A DNA stretch of 43,763 bases from Methylococcaceae bacterium (GTDB lineage: Bacteria; Pseudomonadota; Gammaproteobacteria; Methylococcales; Methylomonadaceae). Positions 1 to 8,731 of this stretch are shown in pieces; position 1 is the first letter of the stretch, and each line of letters opens with the position of its first letter. The stretch lies in contig CANNNV010000006.1 of assembly GCA_947506155.1 (NCBI GenBank), forward strand, positions 1-43,763, in the 5' to 3' direction. Both the position numbers and the translations under genes were made by a program. Below the pieces are notes generated by a model. The model worked only from the letters and a program-made list of their open reading frames with translations, did no database searches and was not told where the DNA came from.

Positions 1-95
1 ACCACCCGATCCCATCCCGAACTCGGAAGTGAAACCTCTTAGCGCCGATGATAGTGTGACAGGTTGTCATGTGAAAGTAGGGAATTGCCAAGCTC
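1..95 (+). rRNA. rrf: 5S ribosomal RNA, 3' part (5' end outside window)
   Basis: The first 95 bases match the 5S rRNA core and 3' half. GAACTCGGAAGTGAAAC is visible near base 18, then AGCGCCGATGATAGTGTG, then GAAAGTAGGGAATTGCCA before the 3' end. About 25-30 bases of the 5' side lie outside the window. As the last gene of a typical rRNA operon, it implies 16S and 23S genes to the left and a chromosomal location. Confidence 0.95.
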
Positions 96-106
96 TTAAT
101 TAAATT

Positions 107-143
107 AACCCTGTCGAGGTCTCCCTCTTCAGGGTTTTTTTTT
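107..143 (+). terminator. Rho-independent terminator of the rRNA operon
   Basis: A 7-bp stem (AACCCTG at 107-113, CAGGGTT at 130-136) is followed by an unbroken run of nine T from 135. It lies 12 bases after the 5S 3' end. Confidence 0.85.
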
Positions 144-175
144 GACCTGGGGTTTCGGATAAACTTCCGCAGATT

Positions 176-220
176 ATCTGCATCCGAGCGAAAATTCGCC
201 CGAATGCAGATCAGTTTTTT
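176..220 (+). terminator. Second, backup terminator after the rRNA operon
   Basis: An 8-bp stem (ATCTGCAT at 176-183 with ATGCAGAT at 204-211) encloses a small GCGAA/TTCGC hairpin. Six T follow at 215-220. Two terminators in tandem would protect the convergent gene that ends at 219 from rRNA read-through. Confidence 0.5.
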
Positions 221-989
221 AACATCCCGCAGTGCTTAACCAATTGGATAATGCACCCAAACCTACCATATTGCCGTTCGGCCCCATAAAATAAACTTGG
301 TTATCAACAGAAGATATACCAAGATAGCTGTTGGTATTTTTGTAAAAACGGAAATAATATGAAAACATCGTTTGCGACACACTACCGACAGGCGATAGAA
401 ATTGCGTATAATTTCTTTCGGCCCAATTGAATAAACAATCGGAACTTGATGATTGGCCGCTGGAAGAGGAATCTGCTAAAGTGATTGTTTGTGATAACAC
501 ACCATGCCCTCCAGCCATTGGAAATACCGGGTTATGCCAGGATAAATGGTACATACAGGTTTGTCCCATCAATCCCCCAGGAGAGCAATCCATATAGGCT
601 AATTGATTCATATCGGTCGCACCCAGTGTTGGATCTTGTGCGTTAAAATTAATCGTGACGTAAGCGTTGTTATTGATAGGAGGATTAGTGGCAATTGCAG
701 AAGTATTTAATTCATAGACGGTTGCATTAATGCCGCCTTTGCCATCGCTTTGCGACGATGGCGAAGGAATCTGATAATTAAGCGGTTCTATATTACCCAT
801 CAAGGTGTCGTCTAATTTTCCTTGAAGATTGGTAACTTGCTGGGTCGCTGCATCGTAATCAAACGTTCCGGTGAATTTGGTGTCATCTAAAAAGATGACC
901 GAAACGTTATAACGAACGATCCCCGCTTGCGCGATATGGATATCGGTAAGCAGCATCGATAATGCGGCAAAAAATAGTAATTTTTTCAT
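219..989 (-). CDS. Secreted protein with C-terminal FNWxE module
   Basis: 256 residues. A signal peptide (MKKLLFFAALSMLL, cleavage probably after AQA near residue 22) precedes a beta-rich domain with segments such as FTGTFDYDAATQQV, which recall PEP-CTERM-type secreted proteins, although no PEP-CTERM anchor is present. Residues from about 185 to the end form a module with CLFNWAE, YYFRFYKNTNSYLGIS, DNQVYFMGP and a terminal AGC. The same module ends the protein at 7751-8731 and occurs in diverged form in those at 15186-16841 and 17570-18325. The start has a good ribosome site (GAGGA about 8 bases upstream). It lies 84 bases downstream of the TonB receptor on the same strand, so it may be the last gene of the metal-uptake operon. 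Function unknown; periplasmic or cell-surface location is likely. Confidence 0.85.
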   Translation of the reverse strand: MKKLLFFAALSMLLTDIHIAQAGIVRYNVSVIFLDDTKFTGTFDYDAATQQVTNLQGKLDDTLMGNIEPLNYQIPSPSSQSDGKGGINATVYELNTSAIATNPPINNNAYVTINFNAQDPTLGATDMNQLAYMDCSPGGLMGQTCMYHLSWHNPVFPMAGGHGVLSQTITLADSSSSGQSSSSDCLFNWAERNYTQFLSPVGSVSQTMFSYYFRFYKNTNSYLGISSVDNQVYFMGPNGNMVGLGALSNWLSTAGC

Positions 990-1073
990 GTGAGTATTCC
1001 TCAGTTTTGTACTTTTAAATATAAAATGGCAGGTTTAATCGCTTTTATGCTAAATGTTGCTTGCCGTAGTTTT

Positions 1074-3230
1074 TTAGTAGTTTACGGACAAGCCTACATA
1101 GACCGATCTTCCCATTCCCGCCAGATTTTGATTGTTGGGACGAGATGAAATGAGCGTCATCGCATTTTGGTCGCCAATATACACGCCTGAGAGCGGGTAA
1201 TAATATTGTTTGTCGAGCAGGTTATCTATGCCCACATCGATGCTTACGTTTTTCCACTCGTAGCCGGTCTTCATGTTTACTAGCATGTAGGAAGAGGTTG
1301 TTAACTCGTTTCTAACTGACTGCACCTGATCTTTAGAATCGACAAACTGTAGTTCAAAGGTGTTTTTCCAACCCTTCAATTGATGATCCAAGCTAAGTTT
1401 TAAGTTGAACGGCATCATGTGATACAAATTAACACCGTCGGTACGTTGGCCATTGACATAACTCATGATGGTGTGGGTTGAAAACTCACCATAATGTTTG
1501 TCGGTATACAAGTCAGCTTTGCCGGTGACATCGACGCCCCATAAAACAGCATCATGATTAGCAAAACTCAAGTAATAGAAGCCGTTTCCGGGTTGTTTGC
1601 AAGATGCACAGCGGTCAACATCTATGTAATTTTCAACATAGCTAAAGTAGGGAGTTAATTGGAGACTCCACGTTTCAGCTTTTGGATCGAAGAAATTTGC
1701 GGTAAAGGTAAGGTTGTGCGCCGTTTCCGGTTTTAACTTCATGTTACCGGTATAACCATTGCCGTCACCGAACCAGCCGATCATGGTCATCGGCATAGGA
1801 CTGGTACTCCAAGGATACAGTTCATGTAATGAAGGCGCACGGTTCTTGCGTGCGTAGCCAAAATCATATTCACTCCAGGAGTTTGGCATATACTGCATTA
1901 ACGCCGTCAAATCAAAGGTATCGAAGTTCCGTTCATTGTTGAGCGCGTTAAAAGCGTTCGCCTGACCAAAATCAGCCGTTACGTTGTTGTAACCTTGAAC
2001 ATTTCCAGTATCGGTCATCGTATGGTCATACCGTAAACCCAGCATTCCTTTCCATTCTGTCGACCAATATGACTCCCATTCGGCAAAAGTACCGACACGG
2101 TCGCGGGTGGCGTTATTGAGATTCAGGTAGGTGTTGGGCCCCATCATACTTGGCAATGAGGACGTGGCCGGCCAAAAATCGTTGATTAAGCTGCTGTGAA
2201 ATTCATTGCCAATGCGGATGGTGTCCTGTTCTCTAAAGGGCAATTCCACTTGCACTTTGTAGCCATGATTTCTACCGCGTGTTTCCATAGGCATAGGCTC
2301 GGGCGAATTACGGTCGGAACCGTAGTCCATGGTATGGCTGGTGTTCTCCAGATAAAGTTTGGTGTCGAGACTTCCCCAAGCAAATTCGCCTTTATAGTGT
2401 ACGTTCCCAAAAATACTGTCATTATTGGTCAAATCCATGCGCGCCGTTGGGAATCCTTGAAAAGGGATATGCTGTTGGCCGCCTTTGATTTCCAATAAAT
2501 GCTCATCGACTTTGAATGAGAGTGCCATCGCATGGTTTTGGTTTTCATAAGAGCTTGATTGAATCGTCGTACCATTAGCGTCTTTGTAATTGCTACTTTG
2601 GGTATCCGAAGCGCTGTAATCCACTCTGGCATATTCATTAGCCATCCCTACGGCAATATTGCCGCCAAAAGCATCGCCATTACTGCGATAGAATGATGAT
2701 GCCTTACCCGTCAATAGGATATCTTTGCCAGGTTCGGCAAAAACCGGTGCGGAAGATTGAACGGATATCGTGCCGCCAATACTGTCGCCGCCCATGCTGA
2801 CCGGGGTCAGGCCTTTCAAAATAGTGATACTGCCAATATTGCTACGATCAATATACGATAGCGCCGGATTCATATGATTGGGACATATTGAATTGACGGT
2901 CATGCCATTCACATCAATTTTGACGCGGGTATCGTTTAAGCCATGAATAATCGGTAATGATGAGACTCCGCCTCCTGCTTGAAGAGTCACGCCAGCGGTA
3001 TCTTCTAATAATTTTGCGGTATCGGAAACTTGCGCCTGTTTACGGGTAATTTCTTTAGACTTAATTTTATCCGGAACAATTACTTCGGGTTTTTCGCCGG
3101 TAACGGTGATTTCTTCAAGAATCAAGGCTTGTGAATCCGATGGTTTTTTTCCATCGGCAGCATTGGCGTAGCCGAATGAATAAAGCATGGTAGCCAATAG
3201 ACTTAGGGTAAATGGAATTTTTGTATTCAT
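1074..3230 (-). CDS. TonB-dependent outer-membrane receptor, OprC-like (putative copper receptor)
   Basis: 718 residues, the usual length for a 22-stranded TonB-dependent receptor. A signal peptide ends near ANA (24), followed by a TonB box (EEITVTG, about 39-45), a plug domain (about 55-160) and a barrel ending in aromatic VGLSVNY. Plug Cys116 and Met120 form CxxxM (CPNHM) and barrel His299 and Met301 form HxM (HTMDYG). In the copper receptor OprC these motifs bind copper at 143/147 and 323/325, so spacing (183 against 180) and context agree. The protein is also rich in Met-Pro-Met segments (PEPMPM, SPMPMTM). It follows exbD by 52 bases and probably shares a transcript with tonB-exbB-exbD. 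TonB-dependent receptor identity is certain; copper as substrate is inferred. Confidence 0.93.
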   Translation of the reverse strand: MNTKIPFTLSLLATMLYSFGYANAADGKKPSDSQALILEEITVTGEKPEVIVPDKIKSKEITRKQAQVSDTAKLLEDTAGVTLQAGGGVSSLPIIHGLNDTRVKIDVNGMTVNSICPNHMNPALSYIDRSNIGSITILKGLTPVSMGGDSIGGTISVQSSAPVFAEPGKDILLTGKASSFYRSNGDAFGGNIAVGMANEYARVDYSASDTQSSNYKDANGTTIQSSSYENQNHAMALSFKVDEHLLEIKGGQQHIPFQGFPTARMDLTNNDSIFGNVHYKGEFAWGSLDTKLYLENTSHTMDYGSDRNSPEPMPMETRGRNHGYKVQVELPFREQDTIRIGNEFHSSLINDFWPATSSLPSMMGPNTYLNLNNATRDRVGTFAEWESYWSTEWKGMLGLRYDHTMTDTGNVQGYNNVTADFGQANAFNALNNERNFDTFDLTALMQYMPNSWSEYDFGYARKNRAPSLHELYPWSTSPMPMTMIGWFGDGNGYTGNMKLKPETAHNLTFTANFFDPKAETWSLQLTPYFSYVENYIDVDRCASCKQPGNGFYYLSFANHDAVLWGVDVTGKADLYTDKHYGEFSTHTIMSYVNGQRTDGVNLYHMMPFNLKLSLDHQLKGWKNTFELQFVDSKDQVQSVRNELTTSSYMLVNMKTGYEWKNVSIDVGIDNLLDKQYYYPLSGVYIGDQNAMTLISSRPNNQNLAGMGRSVYVGLSVNY

Positions 3231-3282
3231 ATCCGAGCCCCAGGCAACGATTTTTCAAGGGTAAAGCTAATAGAGCGACGCA

Positions 3283-3696
3283 TTATGATTCTTCCTTGGT
3301 GATAAAGGCTAATTTGCCAATACCTGCTTTATGGACGACCGCCATGGCTTTGGCTAATTTGCCGTAAAGCACATTGGCATCGCCGTGGAATTGCACGGTG
3401 AGTTCCTCATCATTCTTTTTGAGGGTGCGCAGCGCTTCTTCCAATGTTTCAAGGGATTGCGGGGTTTCATTCAGGTTGATATTGCCTTGCATATCGATAC
3501 TGATGGTGGCGAGATGACTGAGCGGAGCAATATCGGTTTTAGTGGTTTGAGGCAAATCCACTTTTATCGCCTGGGTCAATAATGGCGCAGTAACGATAAA
3601 AACCACTAATAGCACCAACATCACATCGACCAACGGTGTAACGTTTATTTCACTCATGGGTTCTGCTTCTTCCGAAGACTGGGTATTAAAGGCCAT
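3283..3696 (-). CDS. exbD: ExbD/TolR-type proton-channel subunit
   Basis: 137 residues. A short cytoplasmic N-terminus leads to one membrane helix (about 22-43, PLVDVMLVLLVVFIVTAPLL) carrying the conserved proton-path Asp (Asp24; Asp25 in E. coli ExbD), then a periplasmic domain. With ExbB it uses the proton motive force to energise TonB. The start is set by GAGGAG, which is also the last two codons of exbB; the genes are 5 bases apart and should be translationally coupled. TolR is the alternative, but the tonB and receptor neighbours favour ExbD. Confidence 0.93.
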   Translation of the reverse strand: MAFNTQSSEEAEPMSEINVTPLVDVMLVLLVVFIVTAPLLTQAIKVDLPQTTKTDIAPLSHLATISIDMQGNINLNETPQSLETLEEALRTLKKNDEELTVQFHGDANVLYGKLAKAMAVVHKAGIGKLAFITKEES

Positions 3697-3701
3697 CGTT
3701 A

Positions 3702-4361
3702 TTACTCCTCATTAGATTTATAAAGATTGATAATGGCTAGATTAAGAAAGTCGGTAACGAAATATTCAAAATCCGCCAGACATAATTTAATTCTGCGCAG
3801 AAAATAGTTATAAGCCAGCACGGCCGGGATGGCTGCGGCAATACCGATGGCGGTAGCAATCAAGGCCTCACCGATCGGCGCAGCGACAATATCGATGCTG
3901 GCAGATTTTGCATGACTGATGCTTTGCAACGCATGCATAATGCCCCACACGGTTCCAAATAAACCGACAAACGGCGAGGTGCTACCGATGCTGGCGAGTA
4001 AGGCTAAGCCGGTTTCGAGTTGTTTCCGTTCTTTATTAATTTGTTGGCGCATCGAACGATCCATAATCGTTTCGATATGGTTGCCTTGTTTGAGCATGGT
4101 GGAGGCGTTTTCACGGACATTCGCTAATAATTTAAATCCGACATTGGCGATTCTACCTAGCACACTTTGCTCATAGTCCAGGTGTTCAGCGTCCTGAAAT
4201 TCCTTGCAGGCCCAGAATTGTGTGCTATAGGCATGGTTGCTATGGTTTACCCGCCAAAGCACCCATACTTTGTAAATAATAATTGACCAGGTAATGATTG
4301 AAAATCCGATCAAGATGAGCAGGGTCAGTTGAACGATGTTTCCCGAAGAAAGATCTGCCAT
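3702..4361 (-). CDS. exbB: ExbB/TolQ/MotA-family proton-channel subunit
   Basis: 219 residues with three membrane segments (about 10-30, 115-140 and 150-185) and the conserved channel sequence SIGSTSPFVGLFGTVWGIMH followed by GEALIATAIGIAAAIPAVLAYN. It forms the pentameric channel around ExbD in the inner membrane. The start is preceded by AAGGA at suitable spacing. It sits between tonB (50 bases upstream) and exbD (5 bases downstream), the usual arrangement for a dedicated TonB energising unit. Confidence 0.95.
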   Translation of the reverse strand: MADLSSGNIVQLTLLILIGFSIITWSIIIYKVWVLWRVNHSNHAYSTQFWACKEFQDAEHLDYEQSVLGRIANVGFKLLANVRENASTMLKQGNHIETIMDRSMRQQINKERKQLETGLALLASIGSTSPFVGLFGTVWGIMHALQSISHAKSASIDIVAAPIGEALIATAIGIAAAIPAVLAYNYFLRRIKLCLADFEYFVTDFLNLAIINLYKSNEE

Positions 4362-4411
4362 GAGTAATCCTTGAAATTGATAATTAAAAAAGAAATGGTT
4401 TGGGTATTGGG

Positions 4412-5275
4412 TTATTCATCAGTGTCACGTCGATTTTTTAATTTAAACGCCAATGTCTGGATCGTGCGTTGCTCAACGGCGACACCATTGACAATTTTTT
4501 GTTTAAATTTCCATTTTTGAATCGCTTCCAGTGCCGCTTCTTCGAAAATGTCACTTGGCTCGGCATTTACAATGACTGGATTATCGACACTCCCATCCGG
4601 TCGAATCACAAATTGAATGGTGACTTTCCCTTCAATGCCGCGGCGAAGCGCTTGTTTGGGATATTCAGGCGGGATTCGCTCCAATACGACGACGTTGGTA
4701 CTAAAACCTTTTGAGTCAACATCCGAAGCGCCGGTGCCACTGCCGACCCCGGTTCCTTTACCCGTCCCGACACCGCCACCTGAACCGCTGCCCGCGCCGC
4801 CGGTGATGCCAACGCCAGTTCCCGTATTGCTTTGAGCGGTTTTGGACTCGATGCCGTAACCGCCCCCGCCACCAGATGGTTCGGGGGCTTTTGGGGGCGC
4901 TGTTATGATGGGTTCCGGTTTTGGCTCAGCTTTTACTACCGGAGCAATTTTTTTAACCGCTATCGGTTTCGGTAAGGGTTTTAAAATCGGTTTAACCGGG
5001 GGGGGAGTCGGTTTAACGATCGGTTCAACGGGTTTGGGTGGCGGCGGAGGCTCAATTTTTGGAGGAGGGGGCGGCGCCTGCATAAGCGCAAATTCGAGCG
5101 ATTTAGTTTCGATAACGGCTTTGGTTTGCGCCATAAGTTGTTCGTAAAACTGCCAGACTTGAATATGCACGACACTTGACAGCGAAGCCGCCACTAAGGT
5201 GATTAGCCCTAGACGTAATTTTGCATTTGAGGGTTCCGGAGTGCTCAGAATTCTGAGGTCGTTAGTGCTCATCAT
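4412..5275 (-). CDS. tonB: TonB energy-transducing protein
   Basis: 287 residues. A cytoplasmic N-terminus and one membrane helix (about 21-40) precede a long Pro/Lys/Glu spacer (about 67-132, PPPPPKIEPPPPP), a Gly/Ser-rich linker (135-182) and the C-terminal TonB domain (about 195-280). The last contains RIPPEYPKQALRRGIEGKV, FVIRPDGSV and AIQKWKF. The C-terminal domain docks on receptor TonB boxes. The Gly-rich linker between the Pro spacer and the TonB domain is longer than in enterobacterial TonB. It starts 40 bases after the peroxidase gene on the same strand. No clear Shine-Dalgarno precedes the start; the second Met is equally possible. Confidence 0.94.
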   Translation of the reverse strand: MMSTNDLRILSTPEPSNAKLRLGLITLVAASLSSVVHIQVWQFYEQLMAQTKAVIETKSLEFALMQAPPPPPKIEPPPPPKPVEPIVKPTPPPVKPILKPLPKPIAVKKIAPVVKAEPKPEPIITAPPKAPEPSGGGGGYGIESKTAQSNTGTGVGITGGAGSGSGGGVGTGKGTGVGSGTGASDVDSKGFSTNVVVLERIPPEYPKQALRRGIEGKVTIQFVIRPDGSVDNPVIVNAEPSDIFEEAALEAIQKWKFKQKIVNGVAVEQRTIQTLAFKLKNRRDTDE

Positions 5276-5315
5276 ATTGAAATAAAGAAGTGTAGTGCTC
5301 GACTTAGCTTAAGGT

Positions 5316-7592
5316 TCATGGGGTCAGGTAATTTTGAAAAGGTAAGAGCGGCTCATTCGAACCCTCTGCGCCTACTGCAGGGATTAATAGTAATTCGTCC
5401 TTGCCGAAATCCGGATAAGTCGCATAACTGTTGACATGATAAGTATCGCCTTCGTGGCCGTAGGGCACGTAAATTTCGGGGTGATCGAACGGTGCTCGCT
5501 GATATCGGACCCGTTCATCAGTCAGGGTTTTCAAAAATGCAATCAAATCGGAACGATTTTGTTCGGAAAAATGTAAATTTGGTAGACCAAAGACGCGGGT
5601 TACCTGTTTGGATGCATGGGCGAAGTTGCCGCCACGGGTGTAAAATTCGATGACTTGATCCAGGGTCGCCATACCCCCATTATGCATATAAGGGCCGGTC
5701 AGTTCGACATTGCGGAGGGACGGTATTTTAAAATTCGCCATGACCCCGGCGAGCATTTTTTTGCTATTCGGATTATTCAATTCCCGCAATGCCGCTTCAG
5801 TCGTTGGTAAAAATGCACTTGTTGCAGGCGGTAAATGACAATTATCGGTTGATTGCAGCTGCGGTTTAACGCCATCAATCGGCGTGAATAAGCTCACGGT
5901 CGAATAGGGCGGTTGATAATTGAGGGCAAATTCGATCTGGAAATCGCAAGGACGTACCTCGAATACTTCATTATCGACTACTTTTTGTGGACGACCTGCG
6001 AGAAATTGGAGGTATTGCTGGCTAAAAGAAAGCGGATTGCCGAAGTCATCGTTAGCGCCGAGCCCGAGATCAGCTGATTCTTGGGCAACGCCGGTCGAGG
6101 CAAAGCCCGTGTCATAAAAGGCTTCACTTGCCACCAACGGAATTCGATCAACGACATTGTAGGTTGTGCTGATCGTCAAACTCGCGTCGCTAAAAGCTTC
6201 AGGATGCGTTTTGAATAAGGCAGCATTGGCGTTGACCGAGGCAGCGGAAAAATTGGGGCCTAGATGACAGTGAGAGCATAAGTTGGCGCGAAACTGTTCC
6301 AGGCCTCTTAATTCAGCGGGGCTTAGATTGATGGGTTGATATTGTGCGTCGCGGGCGCTGTTATCGAACGGTGATTCATCGGAAATGAGGGTGCTTTCAT
6401 ACAGTTGAATAGCGAGACCAAAGAATAATGCAAAATTTGCTTCGATTTGGCTGTAAGCTCTCTCCCCGATGGGAGTGCTGAATTGTCCGAGATCGGAAGA
6501 TGACCAATATTTTGAGTTGTATGCTTGTCGAATCAAGCTGGCGTAGGTGGTATTCAGCCCCTTTTGCAAATTTCCGGAAGTGCTCAAACTTAATTTGCCG
6601 AGAACGCTGTCCTGCCAATGGACATTTTGATGTTCAAGGGGATGGCGCGGTAATAATTTACGTCCGATTTCTTTGAGACTACGCTGTGCGCAGCTCATTT
6701 CTGAGGTGTTGCTCGGGGGGGCGGTGGCTAATGATGCTAATGAAGCATTGATTAAATGAAGACGCTGTTTAATAACGTTGTGGGGACCTACTTTTACCCA
6801 CACGCCGGCGTCAGGATCGCGATCACCCCACGGGCTGCTGCCGTTGAAAACATTATTCGCTCGGCCATCCCAAAAACTGCGATGATTGAAAATGGTATTG
6901 ATAACGCTTGGCGCATTACGATGCGTTACTTTGCGGGTGCCGATCAGCCCAACGTGAAAGCTGGTGTCAGGTTGTCTTATGCACTCATCGACACTACTTC
7001 CCATTGGCGCAGTTGCAGTATATTCGCCGCCAAAGGTACCAGCGGAGCCAACGACTTGCGTAGTGTCATAAATAACCGGTGAAGATTCTTCAAACGGATT
7101 CTGGCGTTGATGTAAAGGAAAATCCCGAAGACTCAATTGATGGTTAGGGCTGAGCATATTGCCCACCAGTGAGAGCCCGAATGCGCTAGTTGTTGGAGCT
7201 GAAGACTGACCGCCCGGCGCAAGTTGGTTTTTGCTTCGACTATCCGCGCCGGCATGAAAATGACAGGAAGCGCAGGCCATGCCATCGCTGCCTACATTGA
7301 CATCCCAGAACAGTGCTTTACCTAGGGCGATTGCCGCTGCTTTATCGGTGACGATGGGATCGGGGCCATTGAGTAGACCCGGAACTTCAGGAATCGGTAA
7401 ATGTTTCAGACTGATCGGCATCGGGCCCAGATCCAATTTAGGCGCATCGGCGCTTGAAAGTGTTGCACTCAATAGCAGCATGGTTGATAAGGCATTACGG
7501 ATCAAAATACGATCCCACTTTCTAATGTTATCGATGGATATAAGTATCCGATCAGTGCTTGATAATAATACCCGGCGTGTAAATTTGGCCAT
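5316..7592 (-). CDS. Long di-haem cytochrome c peroxidase / MauG-family protein
   Basis: 758 residues, about twice the length of bacterial cytochrome c peroxidase (roughly 320-350). Haem motif 1 is CASCH (107-111), in the conserved setting GKALFWDVNVGSDGMACASC. Haem motif 2 is CSHCH in the setting LCSHCHLGPNFSA. RNAPSVIN, FWDGRA and GPYMHNGGMATLDQVIEFY are further family signatures. A hydrophobic stretch near 33-48 ending in SADA looks like a signal peptide with an overlong N-terminus and no Shine-Dalgarno, so the true start may lie downstream. The size recalls the surface-associated SACCP/CorB peroxidases of methanotrophs, which sit next to copper-repressible surface proteins; that link is inferred. 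The periplasmic or surface substrate is unknown. Confidence 0.88.
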   Translation of the reverse strand: MAKFTRRVLLSSTDRILISIDNIRKWDRILIRNALSTMLLLSATLSSADAPKLDLGPMPISLKHLPIPEVPGLLNGPDPIVTDKAAAIALGKALFWDVNVGSDGMACASCHFHAGADSRSKNQLAPGGQSSAPTTSAFGLSLVGNMLSPNHQLSLRDFPLHQRQNPFEESSPVIYDTTQVVGSAGTFGGEYTATAPMGSSVDECIRQPDTSFHVGLIGTRKVTHRNAPSVINTIFNHRSFWDGRANNVFNGSSPWGDRDPDAGVWVKVGPHNVIKQRLHLINASLASLATAPPSNTSEMSCAQRSLKEIGRKLLPRHPLEHQNVHWQDSVLGKLSLSTSGNLQKGLNTTYASLIRQAYNSKYWSSSDLGQFSTPIGERAYSQIEANFALFFGLAIQLYESTLISDESPFDNSARDAQYQPINLSPAELRGLEQFRANLCSHCHLGPNFSAASVNANAALFKTHPEAFSDASLTISTTYNVVDRIPLVASEAFYDTGFASTGVAQESADLGLGANDDFGNPLSFSQQYLQFLAGRPQKVVDNEVFEVRPCDFQIEFALNYQPPYSTVSLFTPIDGVKPQLQSTDNCHLPPATSAFLPTTEAALRELNNPNSKKMLAGVMANFKIPSLRNVELTGPYMHNGGMATLDQVIEFYTRGGNFAHASKQVTRVFGLPNLHFSEQNRSDLIAFLKTLTDERVRYQRAPFDHPEIYVPYGHEGDTYHVNSYATYPDFGKDELLLIPAVGAEGSNEPLLPFQNYLTP

Positions 7593-7618
7593 GATGATTT
7601 ATAAATCGTGAGTAACGC

Positions 7619-7653
7619 AAAAAGCCGATGATTTGCACAAGGCAAATATCGGC
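7619..7653 (-). terminator. Rho-independent terminator between the secreted-protein and peroxidase genes
   Basis: Read on the minus strand: GCCGATATTTGC, a 5-base loop, GCAAATCATCGGC (12 pairs with one bulge), then TTTTT. It lies after the gene at 7751-8731 and before the one ending at 5316, so the upstream secreted protein can be made in excess of the peroxidase-tonB transcript. Confidence 0.85.
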
Positions 7654-7750
7654 CGTTTACAGTGGCTTTGGCAAAGCAGTTAAAAGTCAGAATTTCATTA
7701 AACTCCCAGACTGAAACAGTTTACAAACTTTGCCAATAGGTGATGAGACT

Positions 7751-8731
7751 TTATTTGCAACCTGCAGTCGCAGCAAGATCTTTTAAAGCACCAAGATCTT
7801 TAAGGGCTCCATTGGTGCCGACTGCACTGTACAAATGGTTATCTTTTGAAGATACACCTAAGTAAGTATCCGTGGTGTTGTAATAACGATAATAATAGGT
7901 GCTCAAGGTTTGTGACGGCGCTCCTGCTGGCGTAAACTGAGTTGGATTAGTTTTTTCTTCCCAGTTAAATACGCAGTCGCTGATCGATTCAGGAAGTGCT
8001 GAAACCGTTACGTCAATTGGCGTATCGGTGCCACTGGTGTTGGTACCGCCGACGAAAATAGTGTAGAAACCTGGAGCGAGGTTTCGAAGCGTTAAACTAC
8101 CGTATTTTAAGCCACCAGTTGCGCTATAGCCTATACCGATGCTGCCATAGACACCATTTTCATATAAATTGTCGATGCTGAGATCGTAAGCACCTGCATT
8201 GACATTTCCACCGTATCGGTTCGTGTAATCCATGCCGGAGGCGTTTACATAGCCGAGCGTTTCGACAATACCATTAACCGTTGTATTACCTGCTAACGAA
8301 TTTTTGACCGAATCATCGGTTGCCCAGACAATACCCGGAGCGCCAGCTTGACCAACTTGGTTGAAACTATGGATGGCCCCGCTGATGGTTGCTTCAGAAC
8401 CGGTTCCTTTGCCGGTAAAAGCGCCATCTGTTCTATAAACAGTAAATCCCGGTGCATTTGAGACTGCAGAGGTTGCGGAAATAATGGTGGTCGTCGGTAC
8501 AAGTACTTGAAAACTCAACCAGCTTCCTTGCATACCCCAAGCATTATTAACCAGCGCGGGATTTCCGGTATAACTGTTTTTATTGGCGTTGGCTGCAATC
8601 GACTGAATTGAGGTACCTGGATCGAGAATACTGTCATCATTCACCCAGCCAGCAGCTTGAGAGGCGGCTGCAAATGTTAAGGCTCCCGTTAATAAAGTTG
8701 CTTTACAAAGGGTTTGGGTAGTCATATGCAT
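7751..8731 (-). CDS. Secreted beta-rich protein with C-terminal FNWxE module
   Basis: 326 residues. The signal peptide ends at SQA (about 26). The mature part (about 27-240) has conserved-looking segments NAWGMQGSWLSFQV, FTVYRTDGAFTG and SGAIHSFNQVGQAG, and closes with FYTIFVGGTNTSGT, typical of secreted beta-sandwich proteins. Residues about 252-326 are the FNWxE module (CVFNWEE, YYYRYYNTTDTYLGVS, DNHLY, AGCK), close to that of the protein at 219-989. AGGAG lies 9 bases before the start. It has its own terminator and precedes the long peroxidase gene, the same order as corA-corB in Methylomicrobium album. However, it has very few His and no recognisable copper-binding tryptophan motif, so it is not named CorA here. 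Confidence 0.85.
   Translation of the reverse strand: MHMTTQTLCKATLLTGALTFAAASQAAGWVNDDSILDPGTSIQSIAANANKNSYTGNPALVNNAWGMQGSWLSFQVLVPTTTIISATSAVSNAPGFTVYRTDGAFTGKGTGSEATISGAIHSFNQVGQAGAPGIVWATDDSVKNSLAGNTTVNGIVETLGYVNASGMDYTNRYGGNVNAGAYDLSIDNLYENGVYGSIGIGYSATGGLKYGSLTLRNLAPGFYTIFVGGTNTSGTDTPIDVTVSALPESISDCVFNWEEKTNPTQFTPAGAPSQTLSTYYYRYYNTTDTYLGVSSKDNHLYSAVGTNGALKDLGALKDLAATAGCK

Noticed and set aside
2186-2638. Open frames overlapping the TonB receptor
   Set aside because: The receptor frame is complete and conserved here; the overlapping frames show no protein features.
4469-5175. Several open frames opposite or out of frame with tonB
   Set aside because: They arise from the repetitive Pro- and Gly-rich codons of tonB and have no ribosome sites or family features.
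7751-8731. Naming this protein CorA or MopE
   Set aside because: Only gene order and neighbour type support it; very few His residues and no recognisable Trp/His copper site are visible.
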